64,000 bases of DNA from Paludibacter sp. (GTDB taxonomy: Bacteria; Bacteroidota; Bacteroidia; Bacteroidales; Paludibacteraceae). Positions within the stretch are counted from its first letter, which is position 1. Each line of letters begins with the position of its first letter. Both the position numbers and the translations under genes were made by a program. The notes under the pieces were generated by a model. That model had not been told where the DNA came from. It worked only from the letters and a program-made list of their open reading frames with translations, and ran no database searches. Below are positions 47,056 to 56,683 of the stretch, in pieces. Location of the stretch: positions 1-64,000 of the forward strand of contig JAQUWU010000020.1 in the NCBI GenBank assembly GCA_028692715.1. Direction: 5' to 3'.

Positions 47056-48288
47056 ATGGCTAAAAACAATAAAAATTGCAGTTTTTGCGGAAGACCGGAA
47101 TCTCAGGTAGATTTTTTTATTATGGGACAAGATGGTGCTCATATATGCAATGAATGTGCTTTACAAGCTGCTGAAATTGTAAAAGAAAACAGTTTAAAAA
47201 AGACGAAACTTCCTAATCTTCAGAAGGAACAACTTCCAAAACCAATTGAAATAAAAGAATATCTTGATCAATTTGTCATCGGGCAGGAAGAAGCAAAGAG
47301 ATATCTGTCGGTTGCAGTTTATAACCACTACAAAAGATTGATGCAGGAAAACACAAATGATGATGTAGAGATTGAAAAATCAAACATTATTATGGTGGGT
47401 TCTACGGGAACGGGAAAAACGTTGTTGGCTAAAACAATTGCAAAAAAACTGCATGTCCCATTTGCTATCGTTGATGCAACAGTTTTAACTGAAGCGGGTT
47501 ATGTGGGTGAAGATATTGAAAGTATTCTGACAAGATTATTGCAAGTTGCCGATTATGATGTGAAAGCAGCTGAGCGGGGAATTGTTTTTATTGATGAGAT
47601 AGATAAAATTGCCCGTAAAGGTGATAATCCAAGTATAACACGTGATGTTAGTGGAGAAGGAGTGCAACAGGGGTTGTTGAAATTATTGGAAGGTGCTGTA
47701 GTGAATGTTCCACCGCAGGGAGGACGTAAGCATCCCGATCAGAAAATGATTGCCGTAAATACGCAAAATATACTTTTTGTCTGTGGAGGTGCATTTGATG
47801 GTATTGAGAAGAAAATAGCTTCAAGATTAAATACAAGAGTTGTAGGTTATACTGCTGCATTGGGAAAGGATCAGGTGGATAACCATAACTTGTTGCAATA
47901 TATTGCACCACAGGATTTAAAATCATTCGGATTAATTCCTGAAATTATCGGACGTTTGCCAATTCTTACCTATCTCGACCCTTTAGATAGAGGAGCTTTG
48001 CGTCGGATATTGACAGAGCCCAAGAACTCAATCATTAAACAATACATTAAATTATTCAATATGGATAGTATTGAGTTAAAGTTCAATGAAGATGTATTGG
48101 AATACATTGTGGATAAATCCGTTGAATTTAAATTAGGAGCACGTGGATTGAGATCGATAACAGAGACAATAATGATGGATGAAATGTTTGAGACACCTTC
48201 GAAAAATATCAAGAAATTGAATATTTCGCTTTCTTATGCCCAAAGCAAGATTGAAAAGGCAAATATAAACAGATTAAAAACTGCATAA
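47056..48288 (+). CDS. clpX: ATP-dependent Clp protease ATP-binding subunit ClpX
   Basis: AAA+ unfoldase, 410 residues. The N-terminal zinc-binding domain uses C8, C11, C31 and C34 ([17 protein letters not shown]). Walker A GSTGTGKT is near 116-123, Walker B IVFIDEID, and the sensor/arginine region includes the family block [16 protein letters not shown] and [13 protein letters not shown]. The pore/ClpP-loop region (IIGRLPI) is present. The start lies directly after a palindromic repeat. Terminator at 48334-48378. Confidence 0.97.
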   Translation: MAKNNKNCSFCGRPESQVDFFIMGQDGAHICNECALQAAEIVKENSLKKTKLPNLQKEQLPKPIEIKEYLDQFVIGQEEAKRYLSVAVYNHYKRLMQENTNDDVEIEKSNIIMVGSTGTGKTLLAKTIAKKLHVPFAIVDATVLTEAGYVGEDIESILTRLLQVADYDVKAAERGIVFIDEIDKIARKGDNPSITRDVSGEGVQQGLLKLLEGAVVNVPPQGGRKHPDQKMIAVNTQNILFVCGGAFDGIEKKIASRLNTRVVGYTAALGKDQVDNHNLLQYIAPQDLKSFGLIPEIIGRLPILTYLDPLDRGALRRILTEPKNSIIKQYIKLFNMDSIELKFNEDVLEYIVDKSVEFKLGARGLRSITETIMMDEMFETPSKNIKKLNISLSYAQSKIEKANINRLKTA

Positions 48289-48333
48289 AATATCAAACTA
48301 AACGACTGTAAATCTGGTACATGACGTATTATT

Positions 48334-48378
48334 TCAGGATGTTGACTAAACTATTTAGTTAATATCCTGATTTTTTTT
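48334..48378 (+). terminator. Terminator after clpX
   Basis: TCAGGATGTTGACTAAA and TTTAGTTAATATCCTGA pair with two G-T wobbles, followed by a T8 run. Confidence 0.85.
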
Positions 48379-48519
48379 AAAAAAATTGTTGTATATTTCA
48401 AATCTGTTTATATTTTTGTTCTGAAAAACAAAACATATTTTCGAGAAAAATTTATTGTTTATTTGCATATTACTTCAAAAAAACAATGGAATAAGTGCTT
48501 TTTATTGGACAATAAATAC

Positions 48520-48527
48520 TACTTTCG
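48520..48527 (+). promoter_or_regulatory. Promoter -7 box for recQ
   Basis: TACTTTCG followed by C, 28 bp before the recQ ATG. Confidence 0.5.
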
Positions 48528-48554
48528 CATTCATTTTTTACTCAAATAATTGAA

Positions 48555-50741
48555 ATGACCAATCTGTCAGTATTATCAACACACTTAAAGAAGAACTTCG
48601 GTTTTGATTCCTTCAAAGGAAATCAGGAAGCTGTTATTCAAAATGTGCTTGATGGAAACGATACATTTGTATTGATGCCAACAGGTGGTGGTAAGTCACT
48701 TTGTTACCAACTCCCTTCCTTGATGTTGGAAGGTACGGCTATTGTGATTTCTCCGTTAATTGCTTTGATGAAAAATCAGGTGGATGCTATGCGTAATTTT
48801 AGTGAGGAAGACGGAATTGCACATTTTATCAACTCATCACTAACAAGACAAGCCATTGATCAGGTAAAAAGCGATATCACTTCGGGTAAAACAAAACTAT
48901 TATACGTCGCTCCCGAATCGTTGACAAAAGATGAAAATATTGAATTTTTAAAACAGATAAAAATTTCTTTCTATGCGGTTGATGAAGCACATTGTATTTC
49001 GGAATGGGGACATGATTTTCGTCCGGAATATCGCCGAATCAGACCGATTATAAATGACATTGGCGTTGCACCGCTTATTGCACTTACTGCAACGGCAACA
49101 CCAAAGGTACAACACGATATTCAGAAAAACCTTGGTATGTTGAATGCTAAAGTTTTTAAATCATCGTTTAACAGACCAAATTTATATTATGAAGTTCGTC
49201 CAAAAACGAGCGATGTTGACAGAGACATTATTAAATATATCCGCTCACAAGCTGGAAAATCCGGTATAATTTATTGTTTGAGCCGTAAAAAAGTTGAAGA
49301 ACTTTCTGAAACGCTGAAAATGAACGGCATATCCGTTTTACCTTATCATGCCGGAATGGATACCGCCGTGAGAAGTTTTAATCAGGATAGTTTTTTAATG
49401 GAAAAAGTAGACGTAATTGTTGCAACAATTGCTTTTGGAATGGGGATTGATAAACCCGATGTGCGCTATGTATTACACTACGATATGCCTAAGAGTCTGG
49501 AAGGATATTATCAGGAAACGGGACGTGGTGGGCGCGACGGTGGAGAAGGTCAATGTATTGCCTTTTACGCTTATAAAGATTTAGATAAATTACGCAAATT
49601 TATGCAAGGCAAGCCCGTAGCTGAGCAGGAAATTGGCAATCAATTATTATTGGAAACTCAAGCTTACGCCGAATCCTCCATTTGTAGACGAAAATTATTA
49701 CTCCATTATTTTGGAGAAGAATACAAAGAAGAGAACTGCGGATGTTGTGACAATTGTATGAAACCACGAAAATTTATTGAAGGACAAGAATTATTGTCAT
49801 TGGTATTAGAAACGATTCTTATCGTAAAGGAAAAATTTAAAGCTGAACACATTGTTGATATACTGAAAGGAAACGAAACTTCTGATGTAATATCATATCA
49901 ACATGATGATCTGGAAAATTTCTCGGCTGCATCCGATGAAGAAGAAAAGTTGCTCCATGCTGTTATTCGTCAGGCACTTATTGCCGGATTCTTGTCGAAA
50001 GATATTGAGAATTACGGTTTGTTGAAACTTACTGCAAGCGGAAAAGCGTATCTGAAAAAACCTCAACCATTCCCCATTGTAAAAGATAATGAGTACGATG
50101 AGGATGATGATGAAACAAATGCAAAAAGTGGCGGAGGTACTTGTGCGGCCGACGAGGTGCTTTTCTCAATCTTAAAAGATTTACGAAAGAAATTGTCGAA
50201 ACGTCTGGAAGTTCCACCTTTCGTCATTTTTCAGGATCCATCGCTTGAGGCTATGGCAACAAGTTATCCAATATCAATGGATGAATTGCAAAACATACCT
50301 GGTGTTGGTGCAGGTAAAGCAAAACGTTATGGCGAAGGATTTTTAAAAGTAATAAAAGAACACGTAAAAGAAAACGAAATTATTCGTCCGGAAGATTTGC
50401 GGGTTCGTACTGTAGCGAATAAATCGAAACTGAAAGTGGCAATTATTCAGGCAATTGACCGTAAAATTGCTTTGGATGATATAGCTCTATCAAAAGGATT
50501 AGAGATTTCTGAGTTACTCGACGAAATTGAAGCAATAGTTTATTCAGGTACAAAGATAAATATCGATTATTTTCTCGAAGAGGTTATGGATCCTGATCAT
50601 ATTGATGATATCTTTGATTACTTCAACTCAGCTCAAACGGATAAAATTGAAGCTGCACTTGATGCACTTGGAGAAAATGACTATAGTGAAACAGAAGTTC
50701 GTTTAGTAAGGATTAAATTCCTTTCAGAGATAGGAAATTAA
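48555..50741 (+). CDS. recQ: ATP-dependent DNA helicase RecQ
   Basis: 3'-5' helicase, 728 residues. Walker A MPTGGGKS (41-48), DEAH box 143-146 (AVDEAHCISEWGHDFRPEYR), motif VI GRGGRDG. A zinc-binding RQC region includes CRRKLLLHYFGEE and CGCCDNC. An HRDC domain starts at about DEVLFSILKDLRKKL and ends near GEGFLKVIKEH. After it, about 100 extra residues (LKVAIIQAIDRKIALDDIAL, ELLDEIEAIVYSG) resemble the helix-turn-helix extension of the longer Bacteroidetes RecQ. Own promoter box and bidirectional terminator. Confidence 0.96.
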   Translation: MTNLSVLSTHLKKNFGFDSFKGNQEAVIQNVLDGNDTFVLMPTGGGKSLCYQLPSLMLEGTAIVISPLIALMKNQVDAMRNFSEEDGIAHFINSSLTRQAIDQVKSDITSGKTKLLYVAPESLTKDENIEFLKQIKISFYAVDEAHCISEWGHDFRPEYRRIRPIINDIGVAPLIALTATATPKVQHDIQKNLGMLNAKVFKSSFNRPNLYYEVRPKTSDVDRDIIKYIRSQAGKSGIIYCLSRKKVEELSETLKMNGISVLPYHAGMDTAVRSFNQDSFLMEKVDVIVATIAFGMGIDKPDVRYVLHYDMPKSLEGYYQETGRGGRDGGEGQCIAFYAYKDLDKLRKFMQGKPVAEQEIGNQLLLETQAYAESSICRRKLLLHYFGEEYKEENCGCCDNCMKPRKFIEGQELLSLVLETILIVKEKFKAEHIVDILKGNETSDVISYQHDDLENFSAASDEEEKLLHAVIRQALIAGFLSKDIENYGLLKLTASGKAYLKKPQPFPIVKDNEYDEDDDETNAKSGGGTCAADEVLFSILKDLRKKLSKRLEVPPFVIFQDPSLEAMATSYPISMDELQNIPGVGAGKAKRYGEGFLKVIKEHVKENEIIRPEDLRVRTVANKSKLKVAIIQAIDRKIALDDIALSKGLEISELLDEIEAIVYSGTKINIDYFLEEVMDPDHIDDIFDYFNSAQTDKIEAALDALGENDYSETEVRLVRIKFLSEIGN

Positions 50742-50784
50742 AAAAAATAGACTGGTTCTTTAAAACGAATCAGTCTATTTTTTT
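50742..50784. terminator. Bidirectional terminator after recQ
   Basis: AAAAAATAGACTGGTTC and GAATCAGTCTATTTTTT pair with one wobble. It is shared with the convergent transporter gene, whose stop lies at its right edge. Confidence 0.85.
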
Positions 50785-51674
50785 CACAAGGTTTTCCTTT
50801 TAAGCCACACTTGATAGGAATTTACAATATTTTGCCAAAGTACATAGGATCCCGGTCCGATAGAAGCAATTGGATTCAAATACATCTGTGCCATCCAAAT
50901 AGCTAGAATCGTATTCTTCTGTCCCAAACCCTGTCCGCCCGCCACAGTGTCGTCGTGTCGCCTGCCTACAGCGCGTCCAACAATAAACTGGGCAACGCAA
51001 ATAATCATTGCAGCTAAAGCAATAAATATTTCTATTGAATAATTTTTTCCTTCCTGAATCATGATAAATTGTACCGTTCTGCCTGTAACTACACTTAATG
51101 CAATAGACCAGAGATAAAAAGAAAGATTTTTATAAGTAGCCAACTTGTTTGTTAAGGTCGGTCTTATTTTTTGTAATAAAATTGCTACGAAAAAAGGAAG
51201 AAAAAGCAAAACAAATACTCTTTTTGCAATCTCATAAAATGATTCAAAAAAGGGAAGATCGTTGTAACTGCCAACTAATGAAAATATAACAGGAGCAGCT
51301 AAAGCCACCGTCAGATTACTTATAAGACTATAAGCAGTTAGACTAGCTACATTTCCCTTAAGCATGCCGGTTATTACCGGAGCTGCAGTTGCAGTTGGTG
51401 CCAGTAAACAAATCATTGCCCCTTGTGCCAATGTGATATTAAATGGTCTGAGAATTAGAAAAACACCAACACTTCCAATAATTTGTATGATGATTAACCA
51501 AAGATGCAATTTTGAAAACCGGATTTCCTTCAGTTTCAAATTACAATATGTGAGAAATAACATGGCAAATATAAGGTAGGGTGTAAGAAAGGCTAATGAA
51601 TCAAAGAATTTATAAAATACTGCTCCGATTGTCATTGCAATGGGCATCATATAGGGTTTTATCTTTTTTAGCAT
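50784..51674 (-). CDS. Bile acid:sodium symporter-like (BASS) transporter
   Basis: 296 residues from the ATG at 51674. The frame continues to 51731, but that stretch contains the promoter box TACTTTTG, so the downstream start is preferred. Eight to ten membrane helices; the conserved region MICLLAPTATAAPVITGMLKGN (Ala/Pro/Thr-rich) and the GLGQKNTILAIWMAQMYLNPIA segment with polar residues in a broken helix fit the BASS fold. The substrate is probably an organic acid, not identifiable. Monocistronic. Confidence 0.75.
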   Translation of the reverse strand: MLKKIKPYMMPIAMTIGAVFYKFFDSLAFLTPYLIFAMLFLTYCNLKLKEIRFSKLHLWLIIIQIIGSVGVFLILRPFNITLAQGAMICLLAPTATAAPVITGMLKGNVASLTAYSLISNLTVALAAPVIFSLVGSYNDLPFFESFYEIAKRVFVLLFLPFFVAILLQKIRPTLTNKLATYKNLSFYLWSIALSVVTGRTVQFIMIQEGKNYSIEIFIALAAMIICVAQFIVGRAVGRRHDDTVAGGQGLGQKNTILAIWMAQMYLNPIASIGPGSYVLWQNIVNSYQVWLKRKTL

Positions 51675-51698
51675 GCTATTCAAATTACTTTTTAAAGC

Positions 51699-51708
51699 TG
51701 CAAAAGTA
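51699..51708 (-). promoter_or_regulatory. Promoter -7 box for the BASS transporter
   Basis: On the minus strand TACTTTTGCA, 25 bp upstream of the chosen ATG and inside the longer ORF. A TTG lies 16 bp further upstream. Confidence 0.5.
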
Positions 51709-51766
51709 CAAAGATTAAACGAAACAAGCATTTTTAAAATAACAAATCAGCTACATGCATGGAATA

Positions 51767-51900
51767 TTATACCATCTGTATATATAAAATAGCCCAAAGC
51801 TGTTTTATACGTCTACTGTGGTTAATGCCGATGCATACAAACAAATAGGGCAATGAGACAAAGTCGAAATTGGACTGTATTGTTTGTGCTATCGGTATAA
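51767..51900. mobile_element. MITE-like element, family B, copy 2
   Basis: 134 bp beginning TTATACCATCTG and ending TATCGGTATAA. The reverse complement is nearly identical to 6000-6164 except for 31 bp missing here. The ends extend to a 10-bp match ATATTATACC with its complement. Non-coding. Confidence 0.75.
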
Positions 51901-51937
51901 TATATAGCATACTTAAAAATTCTATATAAACAGATGA

Positions 51938-52093
51938 TTATTCGGAAGTGCTCCGATAAATATTGAAATTGAAAACACACTGAATAATTCCTTGAATACT
52001 GTTCCAAAAACTGAGAATATTAATGCTTCCGGCAATAGAATGACTATTGAATTAGTCCAAATATCTTATAATTTGGATGTAATAAAACGCTGA
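51938..52093 (+). pseudogene. C-terminal gene relic next to the family B MITE
   Basis: 51 open codons following a TGA (reading ...PINIEIENTLNNSLNTVPKT to ...SYNLDVIKR, then a stop). There is no start codon near its beginning. The composition is protein-like (Asn, Thr, Ile) and unlike the noise around it. Probably the 3' end of a lost gene, 40 bp from the MITE end. Family unknown. Confidence 0.3.
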
Positions 52094-52205
52094 GAATCCA
52101 TTTGTCTTAAATATCCTTTTAAATACTTGTTTCCATCACAGAATTACAGGCATTTTAATTCTAAATTCTTACTAGATGGCTGATTATCAATTTCACATTT
52201 TTTTG

Positions 52206-52213
52206 TATCTTTG
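52206..52213 (+). promoter_or_regulatory. Promoter -7 box for argS
   Basis: TATCTTTG followed by CA, 26 bp before the ATG. Confidence 0.55.
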
Positions 52214-52239
52214 CAGTTCGAACAAATAACACAAAAAAC

Positions 52240-54033
52240 ATGAATTTAGAAGCAACACTTATTAGCTTGGTAGCCGAATCAGTTCAGTCACTTTACGGAC
52301 TCGAAACCACTGCAAATCAGATACAAATACAAAAAACAAAAAAAGAATTTGAAGGAGAATTGACCGTTGTTATTTTTCCTTTTGTAAAAGCTGCCCGTAA
52401 ATCACCCGAACAAACCGGTACTGAAATTGGAGAGTTTCTGCAAAAAAACAACTCTCTGATATCCGCATTTAATGTTATAAAAGGTTTTTTAAACCTGAGC
52501 ATTAACAAAAGCTATTGGTTGGAAACCCTTAATCTGATTCATGAAGATGCAGAATATGGTAAAACGCCGGTAACTAATAATTCCGAATTGATGATGATTG
52601 AATATTCATCTCCAAATACCAATAAGCCACTTCACTTAGGACATATTCGTAACAATCTCCTCGGTTTTAGTATAGCTGAAATCCAAAAAGCAAACGGCTG
52701 GAAAGTGGTGAAAACGAACATTGTAAACGATCGTGGAATTCATATCTGCAAATCAATGTTAGCCTGGAAATTATTTGGGAATGGCGAAACTCCGGAAAGC
52801 ACAGGCATGAAAGGTGATCACCTTGTTGGAAAATACTACGTAGTTTTTGATAAAGCTTATAAAGCTGAAATCAAAGAACTTATGGAGAAAGGAATAAGCG
52901 AAGAAGAAGCAAAAAAAACGGCACCACTTATTCTCGAAGCTCAAAAAATGTTACTGGCATGGGAAAAGAATGATGCAGAAGTTCGTCAACTTTGGGAAAC
53001 AATGAATGGATGGGTTTATGCCGGTTTCGATGAAACCTACAAACAAATGGGTGTTGACTTTGATAAAATCTATTACGAATCGGAAACGTACTTGACCGGA
53101 AAATCAGAAGTGGAACGTGGTGTGGTTGAAAAAGCTTTTTATCAACGGGATGATAAATCGGTTTGGGCTGACTTGACTGGTGATGGACTTGATGAGAAAT
53201 TGTTGTTGCGCGCTGATGGAACTTCCGTTTATATGACTCAGGATATTGGAACAGCTAAACTTCGTTACAACGATTATCCCATAAATAAAATGGTTTATGT
53301 GGTGGGTAATGAGCAAAACTACCATTTTCAGGTGCTTTCTTTACTTTTGGATAAACTGGGGTATGCGTGGGGTAAAAATTTGGTACATTTTTCGTATGGA
53401 ATGGTGGAACTGCCCGAAGGCAAAATGAAAAGTCGTGAAGGTACTGTGGTCGATGCTGATGATTTGATGACAGAGATGATAGAAACAGCTCGCGAAACGT
53501 CGCAGGAATTAGGAAAGTTGGATAATTGTACGCCCGATGAAATTGAAGAAATTGCCCGCATGGTCGGTTTGGGTTCGCTTAAATACTTTATCTTGAAGGT
53601 TGATCCACGCAAAAACATGACCTTCAATCCAAAAGAATCGATTGATTTTAATGGAAATACTGGTCCGTTTATTCAATATACGCACGCTCGCATTAAATCT
53701 GTTTTACGCAAAGCAACCGAATCGGGTATTGACTGTAGCAAATTGAAAGATACGAATCTTGTGATCTCAGAAAAAGAAAGTTATTTAATTCAACTGGCTA
53801 CCGAATTTCCGGGAGTTATTCGTCAGGCAGGAGAAGAATTTAGTCCTGCTTTGATTGCCAATTTTATATACGATTTAGTAAAAGAATATAACCAGTTTTA
53901 TCATGATTTTACTATTTTGAAAGAAGAAAATGAAAATCTAAAACAATTCCGGTTGGTTCTGTCCGAATCAATTGCAAAAATAATAAAAACAGGGATGGGA
54001 TTATTAGGAATTGATGTTCCCGAACGAATGTAA
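52240..54033 (+). CDS. argS: Arginyl-tRNA synthetase
   Basis: Class I synthetase charging tRNA-Arg, 597 residues. The N-terminal additional domain covers about 1-110. The HIGH-type motif is HLGH in SSPNTNKPLHLGHIRNNLLG. The second signature is KMKSREG in ELPEGKMKSREGTVVDADDL. The C-terminal DALR anticodon-binding domain (about 470-597) contains FIQYTHARIKSVLR and ends LLGIDVPERM. A -7 box directly precedes it. A lipoprotein gene follows after 79 bp. Confidence 0.96.
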   Translation: MNLEATLISLVAESVQSLYGLETTANQIQIQKTKKEFEGELTVVIFPFVKAARKSPEQTGTEIGEFLQKNNSLISAFNVIKGFLNLSINKSYWLETLNLIHEDAEYGKTPVTNNSELMMIEYSSPNTNKPLHLGHIRNNLLGFSIAEIQKANGWKVVKTNIVNDRGIHICKSMLAWKLFGNGETPESTGMKGDHLVGKYYVVFDKAYKAEIKELMEKGISEEEAKKTAPLILEAQKMLLAWEKNDAEVRQLWETMNGWVYAGFDETYKQMGVDFDKIYYESETYLTGKSEVERGVVEKAFYQRDDKSVWADLTGDGLDEKLLLRADGTSVYMTQDIGTAKLRYNDYPINKMVYVVGNEQNYHFQVLSLLLDKLGYAWGKNLVHFSYGMVELPEGKMKSREGTVVDADDLMTEMIETARETSQELGKLDNCTPDEIEEIARMVGLGSLKYFILKVDPRKNMTFNPKESIDFNGNTGPFIQYTHARIKSVLRKATESGIDCSKLKDTNLVISEKESYLIQLATEFPGVIRQAGEEFSPALIANFIYDLVKEYNQFYHDFTILKEENENLKQFRLVLSESIAKIIKTGMGLLGIDVPERM

Positions 54034-54112
54034 AAAACAACCAAACCTTTAAAAACTCTTTCCTTTTTCCTGCTTGTGAGTTAGGAAAAAGGAAAAATAA
54101 ACTCTTAAGCTT

Positions 54113-55255
54113 ATGAAACGAACGTATTACTTTCTGTTTACTATTATTGTAGTTTTGCTTGTTTCGTCTTGTTCCTCAGGACATTCGGCATACAAACGAG
54201 GCGATTATTTTAAAGCTTGCCACGAGGCAATAGATCATTTAAAATCAAGTCCTAACAGCGATAAGTCGCAGTTTGTGCTCACAAAGTCGTATCCTTTGGC
54301 TATAAAAACGGCAACGCGCGAAATTGAAAACGCTAATATTGCCAATGATCCCGACAAATTTGATGTGTTGGTGTATCAGTACGAAAGGATTTCAACACTG
54401 GCCAATGCTATTTACGCTTGTCCAAAAGCGAATCAACTAATTACAGCTCCTGTTGAATATACCCGAGAGCTGAGTGATGCAAAAAAAATGGCTGCTGAAA
54501 GTGCCTATCAAAGAGGTATTCAGGCATTAAATATTGGAAGTGTTGAACAGGCTCGAGTAGCTTATCAGTATTTTCTAAATGCCAATAAATATGTTTACGG
54601 TTATAGCGATGTATTAAATAAAATTGAAGATGCTAAGTATTACGCAACCTATCGTATTCTTGTTCAAAAGCCGCTGACAAGTTTAAAATATCAATATTCA
54701 GCCGATTTTTTCTACAATAGTCTTTTGTCCGATTTGGTGAAAAGTACAGCTAATCGATTTATCCGTTTTTATACCCCCGAGGAAGCCAGTCGTGAAAATA
54801 TGAACGATCCACATCAATTTTTAATTCTCGATTTTCAGGGATTCTCGGTTGGAAATATCCGAGATTCAAATACGTCGGTAGAAGTAAGACGTGATAGTGT
54901 AGTTGTTGGCACAGTAAAAGTGGAAGGGAAAACCTATAATTCTTATGCAACCGTAAAAGCTACGTTGATAACCATTAAAAGAGAAATAGTTTCAGGTGGA
55001 GTATTAAATGTCCGTATTGTTGATGTGAAATCAAGTAGAAATTTACAGGAACGAAATTTTAGCGGTCAGTTTGTGTGGAAAGATAGTTGGTCATCTTTTA
55101 AAGGAGATGACAGAGCTTTGTCGTCACAACAAAAAGATATGTGTGATAGAGAACCTCTGATTCCACCTTCACAGCAGGATTTGTTTGTTGAATTTACAAA
55201 ACCTATTTATGAACAGACCTTTCCATATTTAAAAAGTTTTTACAGCAAGTACTAA
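54113..55255 (+). CDS. Conserved lipoprotein of unknown function
   Basis: 380 residues. Lipoprotein signal with a Cys at about 20 (LLVSSCSSGHSAYKRGDYFKA). Residues about 25-175 look like TPR-type helices (HSAYKRGDYFKACHEAIDHL, then SVEQARVAYQYFLNANKYVYG). The C-terminal half (about 185-380) is beta-rich and contains the family-like DFQGFSVGNIRDSNTSVEV, a GVLNVRIVDVKSSRNLQERN strand pair and the closing LIPPSQQDLFVEFTKPIYEQ. I recall similar proteins in Bacteroidetes but no assigned role; outer-membrane assembly or adhesion would be guesses. It may share the argS transcript. Confidence 0.65.
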   Translation: MKRTYYFLFTIIVVLLVSSCSSGHSAYKRGDYFKACHEAIDHLKSSPNSDKSQFVLTKSYPLAIKTATREIENANIANDPDKFDVLVYQYERISTLANAIYACPKANQLITAPVEYTRELSDAKKMAAESAYQRGIQALNIGSVEQARVAYQYFLNANKYVYGYSDVLNKIEDAKYYATYRILVQKPLTSLKYQYSADFFYNSLLSDLVKSTANRFIRFYTPEEASRENMNDPHQFLILDFQGFSVGNIRDSNTSVEVRRDSVVVGTVKVEGKTYNSYATVKATLITIKREIVSGGVLNVRIVDVKSSRNLQERNFSGQFVWKDSWSSFKGDDRALSSQQKDMCDREPLIPPSQQDLFVEFTKPIYEQTFPYLKSFYSKY

Positions 55256-55283
55256 TGACAATAGTTCGTTATAAAATTTTATT

Positions 55284-55420
55284 TTTCAACGCAAAGGCGC
55301 TAAAATGCTAAGCCGCCAAGAAAAACTTCAAGTTTTTCTCTTTGCGTTCTTTGCATATATATTTGAAGTACTGTATATTACAAAATTATTATGCTTAGCG
55401 TTCTTTGCGTTTAATTAAAA
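55284..55420. repeat. Degenerate CGCAAAG/CTTTGCG repeat cluster
   Basis: AACGCAAAGGCGCTAAAATGC followed by TCTTTGCGTTCTTTGC and GCTTAGCGTTCTTTGCG. These are short direct and inverted copies of a 10-12 bp intergenic repeat common in this phylum. Non-coding, between the lipoprotein gene and the terminator at 55515-55541. Confidence 0.6.
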
Positions 55421-55514
55421 AAAATATATTTGATATTTTCAAAGGGTTAATCGTTTTAATTACCTGAATACTAAACTAATAAATTGTTTTATAACGAACC
55501 ATTGAATGATATAT

Positions 55515-55541
55515 AAAAAAACGCCTCGAGGGGCGTTTTTT
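55515..55541. terminator. Bidirectional terminator
   Basis: AAAAAAACGCC...GGCGTTTTTT hairpin with A and T runs, between convergent genes. It serves mainly the LytTR gene ending at 55568. Confidence 0.85.
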
Positions 55542-55567
55542 GTTGTATGATACTTTGATAATTATTA

Positions 55568-56389
55568 TTATAAATTCAATACTCCTCTCAACGCTTTGTA
55601 TCCGGCAGTACTGGTTTTAAGTTGATGACCATTTTTTAGTGTAAGCAATTGATTCTGTTTTTCGTAAAGCTCAATGCGCGAAATCATTTCAACATTTACA
55701 ATCGCCGATCGGTGTATGCGTACAAATTGATTTTCGGGTAAATGTTCTTCAAAATATTTCATGGTTTGCTCTTTCAGGTATTTTCCGTTAGCAGTAATTA
55801 TTTGTACATAGTCGCCATCTGCTTGTAAATATATAATTTCAGGTATTAAAACTACATGGATTTTTGTTCCTGATTTTACGGCAATTCTTTCAAGAATTTC
55901 TATTGCTTCATCCTTTTTTTGCTTTACTTCTTCTTGAATTGTAGTTTCTTCCGATTCGGCTTCACATTTATTAAGTTCGAGAGTGAATCTAAATTGTTGA
56001 ATAATCAATAGATAGATTAAAATCCCAATCAGGACTCTTATTGATAAGACATGAATGAATGCATTGGTATAAAGAACATCAAATAACCAATAGATAACTC
56101 CGTAGCCAACCCCAATCCAAACTATTATTGTTAAGACTCCAAGTGCTATATAATTTATTAATTGTTGAAATTTATTCAGAATTGAAAAATTACCATAATG
56201 GATAACACTCCAAAGTAAAATGCCGAGAATGCCAAACAAAGTTGCGTGAATAAAACCATCCAATATAATAATCCACAAAGGAATTGTCATCAGCGAATAC
56301 ATTGCAATGATTTGCAGTGCAGCATAAACGATCCAGATTAGGACATATTGAACGATTTTAGTTGTATTTTCCAGATAAGGATGTAACAT
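55568..56389 (-). CDS. Membrane-bound LytTR-domain transcriptional regulator
   Basis: 273 residues. Four membrane helices fill residues about 12-135. A charged linker (CEAESEETTIQEEVKQKKDEAI) leads to a C-terminal LytTR DNA-binding domain, about 170-270: PEIIYLQADGDYVQI, LPENQFVRIHRSAIVN, then the RIELYEKQNQ strand. It lacks a receiver domain, so the signal is probably sensed at the membrane. It lies downstream of a LiaF-like gene on the same strand, separated by 294 bp of paired 8-bp repeats. A joint envelope-stress response is a reasonable inference. Confidence 0.85.
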   Translation of the reverse strand: MLHPYLENTTKIVQYVLIWIVYAALQIIAMYSLMTIPLWIIILDGFIHATLFGILGILLWSVIHYGNFSILNKFQQLINYIALGVLTIIVWIGVGYGVIYWLFDVLYTNAFIHVLSIRVLIGILIYLLIIQQFRFTLELNKCEAESEETTIQEEVKQKKDEAIEILERIAVKSGTKIHVVLIPEIIYLQADGDYVQIITANGKYLKEQTMKYFEEHLPENQFVRIHRSAIVNVEMISRIELYEKQNQLLTLKNGHQLKTSTAGYKALRGVLNL

Positions 56390-56403
56390 TTAATGAAATT
56401 ATT

Positions 56404-56548
56404 GTTGATGTGTTGATGAGTTGATGAGTTGATGAGTTGATGTGTTGATATGTTGATGTGCTGATATGTTGATATGCTAATGAGTTGATGTGCTGATATG
56501 TTGATATGCTAATGAGTTGATGTGCTGATATGTTGATGAGTTGAAAAG
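56404..56548. repeat. 8-bp tandem repeat (GTTGATGW), about 18 units
   Basis: GTTGATGT, GTTGATGA, GCTGATAT and GCTAATGA units run in strict 8-bp register. This is the reverse-complement orientation of the CACATCAY family. It faces the block at 56609-56683, so the two can form a long hairpin in the LiaF-LytTR transcript. Confidence 0.9.
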
Positions 56549-56608
56549 TTAATCGTATTTGTTAAATAATTTTACATGCTTGGAATTAATGATTTTTTAT
56601 ATTGACCC

Positions 56609-56683
56609 ATTATCACACATCATCAACACATCATCACATTATCACATTATCACATTATCACATCAGCACATTATCACATTAAT
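56609..56683. repeat. 8-bp tandem repeat (CACATYAY)
   Basis: CACATCAT and CACATTAT units, ending within a few bases of the LiaF-like stop codon (minus strand). Complementary to the block at 56404-56548. Confidence 0.85.

Noticed and set aside
54059-54095. Inverted repeat after argS as a terminator
   Set aside because: The TTTCCTTTTTCCT/AGGAAAAAGGAAA stem is good, but the plus-strand tail (AATAAACTC) lacks a T run. The lipoprotein gene starts 17 bp later and may be co-transcribed.
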